This document shows positions 38,795-42,927 of a stretch of DNA of 42,927 bases, piece after piece. The position numbers were made by a program, and so were the translations under genes. Under the pieces are notes generated by a model. It was not told the DNA's origin, searched no databases, and saw only the letters and a list, made by a program, of their open reading frames with translations. Where the stretch lies: assembly GCA_002428445.1 (NCBI GenBank), contig DIWJ01000006.1, forward strand, positions 1 through 42,927, in the 5' to 3' direction. The stretch's first letter is position 1; each line of letters starts with the position of its first letter. The stretch comes from Syntrophaceae bacterium UBA6109. Its GTDB lineage: Bacteria; Desulfobacterota; Syntrophia; Syntrophales; UBA6109.

Positions 38795-41700
38795 ATGGGT
38801 GCGATTTTTTTCCGGGAACGTGAAGGCAGGACCGGCGGCAGATTCCTGAAGATGCTGGTTGTTCTGAGCATCCTGGCGTTCATCCTTTCGCTTTCTGTAC
38901 GAACGGTTTTTGCGGCCTGCGGCGGAGAGAGGATTCAATATGCATCGCGGCAGATGAGCGTCGGGGGAACGCAGACACTTTCTGTCGGCGGCGCGCGGCC
39001 CGGGGTGACGTACGGGTGGGAGATCGCCTCCGGCGGGGGAAGGCTTTCGGCATCGTCTGGGACGTCGGTGGCGTATACGGCGCCGTCGGCGAACCCAAAC
39101 TGCGCGAACAATCCGTGGATATACCTCCTGGCCGACGGGGCAAGATGCGATTCCCTGGCGATCGCGGTAAATGCCGTGAGCGGAGGCGGCGTCGCATACT
39201 CGGTCTATGGAGAAGCCTCTACAGCGGCGTTTCCCGATTACTGCTGGTATTCGACCAACTGCAGCGGCTGCGGGTATAAAGAGGGTCCGATCCACGTCCT
39301 TCAGAGAAAGCAATATCTCTGTGACGGAACCAGCAGTGAACTTCTGAGGTGTGGTTCCGAGAGGTGGATCTGCTGCCAGTATGACACGAATCACTATACC
39401 TGCGCCGTTCAGTGCCAGGGAGCGACTGCCAATTCCACGGTAGACAACCGGAGTGCCTATCAGAAGGCGTCGGGCTGTTGTCCTGCGGCGTTGATTCCGG
39501 AGGAGCCGCCTCCCCCGGCCTGCGACGTGGAAGTGAGTTCGTTTGAGGGGACGGCATCGACGCTTCATCCCTTCAACGGGGGCAGCGTATCCTTTTCCGG
39601 GAACGTCGCCTCTTCGCGGCCTTTTCACTGGACAGTTACGATAGCGGGCCGGAAGATCGGCGAGGGCACAACCAATGGGTCGATATCGGCGGCCTGGGAC
39701 GGGAGAGACGTATCGGGGAAGGTGGTGAAGCCGGGGAAGCATACGGCGACGCTGTCCGTTACGACGGACGACGGCCAGTGCAGCGCAGGGCGGAATCTGA
39801 CGGTGACGGTAAAGGTCTCCGGAGAGACGGACTGCAAGCTTATCGTGTCTTTCGGGTCCTACGCCAATCTCGCGGCGGGCAGCCTGCACCATGCCCAGAC
39901 GCTTTTCAGCGTTCCCGGATCGAGATGGATGCCGGATCTGACGCTTTCGTACAGCAGCGTCGACGGAACCAGGGAGGTCCTGGGGACCGGCTGGACGCAT
40001 ACATACAACGAGAGCCTCCAGGCGGACGGTTCGGAGGACGTCTATCTATACTGGAAGGGAACCGGCGTCGGTCAGGTCCTGTACCGGAACGGAGACGTCT
40101 ATACTCCCGAAAATACGACATACCCCACTCTCGGCAGGAACGCCGACGGCAGCTTCGTTCTTCAGGAGAAGGATCTCACCCGCCGCCTCTTCGATACTCA
40201 AGGAAGACTGACGGCTGTCGTTGACAGGAACGGCAATGCCGTATCCCTGGTCTACGATGGAAACAATCGCCTCGGGACGGTAGCGGATCCCGCGGGGCGG
40301 TCGATGGCATTTGCCCATGATGCAGCCGGCAGGATCGTCTCGGTGACCGATCCCAACGGAAACGTTCATGGTTTTACCTACAACGGCGACAACCTCGTCC
40401 AGGTGTCCTCCCCGGGGACGTCAGGGGCGGTGACATGGTCCTACGGGTACGATGATCACGGTTTTCTCCTCACGAAGACCGACCCGGACGGGAACGCAAC
40501 CCGTTACGTCTATGATGAGCGCCACAGGATCAGGGAAGCCGTGGACCCCGAGGGAAGGACGAGGACGGTTCTCTACGATCCTGCCGCAAATACGACACGA
40601 TTCACGGAGAAGGACGGAGGAATCTGGAGCTATAGGTACGATACAACCCTTGGGGTTCTGACGGAAAAGACGGACCCCCTGGGGCGGTCAACACGGTACG
40701 AATACGATAACCGAGGCAATCTCACAAGGAAGACGGAGCCGGACGGGACCTTTACCGGTTACACCTACGATGCGAACGACAATGTCCTCACGGTGGCGGA
40801 CCCCTCGGGAAGCGTCACGGCTTATGCGTACAATGCCCTGAACCTCGTGACGAGCGTCACGGACGCCAGGGGGAAAACGACGTCGTACGGCTACGATGGC
40901 AAAGGAAATCTCCTCTCGGTAACCGATCCGGCAGATGCGGCGAGCCGTTATCAATACGACGATCGGGGAAACGCCACAAAAATCACCGATCCCATGGGCA
41001 ATATCACCCGGTTTGCCTATGACGCCGCCGGTAACCTTGCTTTCGTCACCGATCCCGAAGGCAATATCACGCAACTGGCCTATGATAGCTTAGGCAAAGT
41101 GACGAGCCGTACGGATGCCCTGGGCAATAAGACCCGGTTCCAATACGACACCCTGAACCGGCTTGCCAGTCTGACCGATCCCCTGGGCCATATTACGCGG
41201 TTTGCTTACGACGCCAGGGGAAACAGGACCTCCGTCACCGATGCCAACGGCAACGGTACGCAGTATGTCTACAACAGCCAGGACCGGGTCGTCCGGATCA
41301 CAGATGCGCTGGGGAACGTCACAACGCTGGCCTACGGAGGGGTTGCATGCCCCGGCTGCGGGGGCGGTGTCGACAAGCTGACGGCCGTGACGGACGCCAA
41401 GGGCCAGAGCACCGCCTATGGATACGATCCTGCCGGAAGACTGGTCAAGGAGACGGACCCCCTCGGAAACGTCACGACGTATGCCTACGATGCCAGAGGC
41501 AATCTCACTGCCAAGACCAAGCCGGACGGCAAGACGATCGCCTACGCTTACGATGCCTCGAACAGGCTGATCCGGAAGCAGTACCCGGATGGAATCATCA
41601 CACAATACGGGTACGATGTCGCCGGGAACATGACCTATGCGGGGAATCAGCATATCGCCTATCGGTTCGACTATGACGCCAATAACCGGATCACCGGTGT

Positions 41701-42927
41701 TACGGACTCCAACGCCAGGGCGCTTCAGTATCAATACGACTTGTTGGGGAGAAGGACATCGATGACGACGCCGGAGGGCAGAATCATTACCTATGGGTAC
41801 AACGCCAATAGCCAAATGACCAATGTCTCGACAGTTGAGGGAAATCGGACGAATATCCATGCCTATCAGTACGATGCCTTGAACCGAAGGATACAGCGGA
41901 TACAGCCCAACGGAACGAAGACGCTCTACCGATACGACGCGAACAGCCGCCTCATGGAGATCGTGCAGAAGGGTCCCCGGAACCGGATGATCGAAGAGAT
42001 CCGCTATGCCCATGACAACGTGGGGAACCGCATCGAGAAGACGATCGGCGCGGAGAAAATCCGTTATGGCTATGATGCCATCTACCAGCTGACGCAGGCC
42101 GAGACGGTCGGAAGGGGTAGGAAGTCTCTCGACGGCCATATCGGGGAGGCCTACGCCTACGATCCCGTGGGGAACCGTATGACGGGACCGAGATCGCACG
42201 ATATCTACAGCCACAACACAGGCAACGAGCTTCTCACGGACAGGCATCATCAGTATGAATACGATCCGAACGGCAATCTCATCAGGAAGACCAGAACGGA
42301 CCACGACGGAAAGCTGCGTACAATGGAGTTCGCCTATGACGACGACAACCGTCTCGTCAAGGTGACGATCCGAAAGCATCATAAGACAAGAGAAATCACC
42401 TACGCCTACGATCCCTTCGGGAGGAGGATCTCCAAGACCATCGGCAGAGACGAACTCGGGAAATATGGAGAGGACAGGAACGACAGAGGCGATATAGGCA
42501 GTGACAGGTGCGAAGACGGCGACAAGGATCATCCTCGGACGACGACCTATCTCTATGACGGCAGCAGCATCATCTTGGAGTACAATCAAAGAAACGAAGT
42601 TGCGAGAAGATACCTCCACGGCCCTGCCATCGACGAGCCGCTGTCCGTAACCGAGGTGAAGCGGCACAGAAGGCACAGCACGCATGAGACTTATTACTAT
42701 CACGCCGATGGCCTCGGTTCGATAACGGGACTGACGGATGATCGAGGACACGTCGCTCAGCGGTACGAATACGACTCCTTCGGAACCATCCGCCAGCATG
42801 GAAACAAGATCAGGCAGCCCTATGCTTACACCGCCAGAGAATACGACCCTGAAACCGGCCTCCACTTCTACCGCGCCCGCTACTACGACCCCCAAATCGG
42901 CAGGTTTATCAACCGGGATCCCATCGG
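38795..42927 (+). CDS. Rhs/YD-repeat secreted protein (C-terminus outside window)
   Basis: The frame is open from the ATG at 38795 (GGAGG 9 nt upstream) to the window end, 1377 codons without a stop. Order: a signal peptide (residues about 19-41, MLVVLSILAFILSLSV, cleavage near VFA); a bacterial Ig-like part (about 45-125); a cysteine-rich stretch (about 140-240, with NCSGCGYKEG, WICCQYD, GCCP); an FlgD-like Ig domain (about 245-340); a DUF6531-like segment (SYANLAAGSLHHAQTLF, near 350); and then roughly 30 YD repeats (forms such as TRYEYDNRGNLT and FAYDAAGNL) to about 1330. The Rhs core end GLHFYRARYYDPQIGRFINR is at about 1352-1371. The variable C-terminal tip, which carries the toxin in polymorphic toxin systems, lies to the right. 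The minus strand is also open over long parts, a side effect of the repeats. Confidence 0.9.
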   Translation, partial: MGAIFFREREGRTGGRFLKMLVVLSILAFILSLSVRTVFAACGGERIQYASRQMSVGGTQTLSVGGARPGVTYGWEIASGGGRLSASSGTSVAYTAPSANPNCANNPWIYLLADGARCDSLAIAVNAVSGGGVAYSVYGEASTAAFPDYCWYSTNCSGCGYKEGPIHVLQRKQYLCDGTSSELLRCGSERWICCQYDTNHYTCAVQCQGATANSTVDNRSAYQKASGCCPAALIPEEPPPPACDVEVSSFEGTASTLHPFNGGSVSFSGNVASSRPFHWTVTIAGRKIGEGTTNGSISAAWDGRDVSGKVVKPGKHTATLSVTTDDGQCSAGRNLTVTVKVSGETDCKLIVSFGSYANLAAGSLHHAQTLFSVPGSRWMPDLTLSYSSVDGTREVLGTGWTHTYNESLQADGSEDVYLYWKGTGVGQVLYRNGDVYTPENTTYPTLGRNADGSFVLQEKDLTRRLFDTQGRLTAVVDRNGNAVSLVYDGNNRLGTVADPAGRSMAFAHDAAGRIVSVTDPNGNVHGFTYNGDNLVQVSSPGTSGAVTWSYGYDDHGFLLTKTDPDGNATRYVYDERHRIREAVDPEGRTRTVLYDPAANTTRFTEKDGGIWSYRYDTTLGVLTEKTDPLGRSTRYEYDNRGNLTRKTEPDGTFTGYTYDANDNVLTVADPSGSVTAYAYNALNLVTSVTDARGKTTSYGYDGKGNLLSVTDPADAASRYQYDDRGNATKITDPMGNITRFAYDAAGNLAFVTDPEGNITQLAYDSLGKVTSRTDALGNKTRFQYDTLNRLASLTDPLGHITRFAYDARGNRTSVTDANGNGTQYVYNSQDRVVRITDALGNVTTLAYGGVACPGCGGGVDKLTAVTDAKGQSTAYGYDPAGRLVKETDPLGNVTTYAYDARGNLTAKTKPDGKTIAYAYDASNRLIRKQYPDGIITQYGYDVAGNMTYAGNQHIAYRFDYDANNRITGVTDSNARALQYQYDLLGRRTSMTTPEGRIITYGYNANSQMTNVSTVEGNRTNIHAYQYDALNRRIQRIQPNGTKTLYRYDANSRLMEIVQKGPRNRMIEEIRYAHDNVGNRIEKTIGAEKIRYGYDAIYQLTQAETVGRGRKSLDGHIGEAYAYDPVGNRMTGPRSHDIYSHNTGNELLTDRHHQYEYDPNGNLIRKTRTDHDGKLRTMEFAYDDDNRLVKVTIRKHHKTREITYAYDPFGRRISKTIGRDELGKYGEDRNDRGDIGSDRCEDGDKDHPRTTTYLYDGSSIILEYNQRNEVARRYLHGPAIDEPLSVTEVKRHRRHSTHETYYYHADGLGSITGLTDDRGHVAQRYEYDSFGTIRQHGNKIRQPYAYTAREYDPETGLHFYRARYYDPQIGRFINRDPI

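Noticed and set aside
38645..40000. 451-codon minus-strand frame over the Rhs N-terminus
   Set aside because: Shadow of the Rhs gene, arginine-rich and low-complexity in translation, no recognisable domain.
40230..42400. Tandem DNA repeats as a possible CRISPR array
   Set aside because: The ~60-bp periodicity is coding (YD motifs of the Rhs protein); repeat units are not identical and there are no spacers.
41090..42895. 601-codon open frame on the minus strand
   Set aside because: It is antisense to the YD repeats of the Rhs gene; the repeat composition keeps the opposite strand open. No ribosome site or family motif.

Overview
The window looks like a chromosomal segment of a GC-rich anaerobic, probably syntrophic or fermentative bacterium of the former Deltaproteobacteria (Syntrophobacterota/Desulfobacterota-like). 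This placement is inferred from gene content and not from a marker gene. The gene content includes an ADP-forming acyl-CoA synthetase, indolepyruvate:ferredoxin oxidoreductase, Na+-pump decarboxylase subunits, TRAP transporters, many MmgE/PrpD proteins, a selenocysteine-type NADH-oxidase-like enzyme and dispersed hairpin repeats.

Layout. (1) 1-1226, minus: lutC and a truncated lutB (lactate-utilisation type LUD proteins) behind a good sigma70 promoter whose -35 box lies in a 24-bp inverted repeat. (2) 1424-3568, minus: NDP-forming acyl-CoA synthetase. (3) 3791-6971, plus: trxB, lgt and a flavin disulfide reductase/NADH-oxidase-like gene. An in-frame TGA replaces the redox-active cysteine codon of the last gene, and a SECIS-like hairpin follows directly. 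(4) 7015-24947: a large divergent catabolic cluster. On the minus strand are a PrpR_N/sigma54 regulator, a 3-hydroxyisobutyrate-dehydrogenase-like enzyme, an MmgE/PrpD protein and a decayed MmgE/PrpD remnant. On the plus strand are a TAXI-type TRAP transporter, five more MmgE/PrpD paralogs, DUF1847 and DUF169 proteins, and a methylisocitrate-lyase-like enzyme. (5) 25450-26767: orphan Na+-decarboxylase gamma and beta subunits. They are followed by 560 bp of repeats and an intrinsic terminator. (6) 27328-30972: an ArsB/NhaD-like permease, a SpoU rRNA methyltransferase, cutA and glk, then a 38-residue basic micro-protein gene on the minus strand. (7) 31363-38327: phenylacetate-CoA ligase, iorA, iorB and a DctPQM TRAP transporter. 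A leader peptide with four consecutive Trp codons followed by an intrinsic terminator lies immediately upstream of iorA. (8) 38333-42927: a REP-like repeat and the N-terminal part of a large secreted Rhs/YD-repeat protein that runs off the right edge.

How the genes may work together. Cluster 4 looks like uptake (TAXI TRAP) and breakdown of an unidentified di- or tricarboxylic acid by MmgE/PrpD-type dehydratases, isomerases or decarboxylases and an isocitrate-lyase-superfamily C-C lyase, controlled by a PrpR-like sensor. Cluster 7 can be read as arylacetate uptake, CoA activation and ferredoxin-dependent interconversion with arylpyruvates. The Trp leader suggests that at least iorAB-dctPQM is expressed when charged tRNA-Trp is scarce, which fits a biosynthetic (reductive carboxylation) role better than a purely fermentative one.

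The four observations I rank highest are the Trp-codon attenuator on iorAB, the selenocysteine NADH-oxidase-like enzyme, the six-paralog MmgE/PrpD cluster with diverging active sites, and the MmgE/PrpD remnant that keeps its ribosome-binding site but has lost its ATG. All calls are from reading the sequence; no database search was run.
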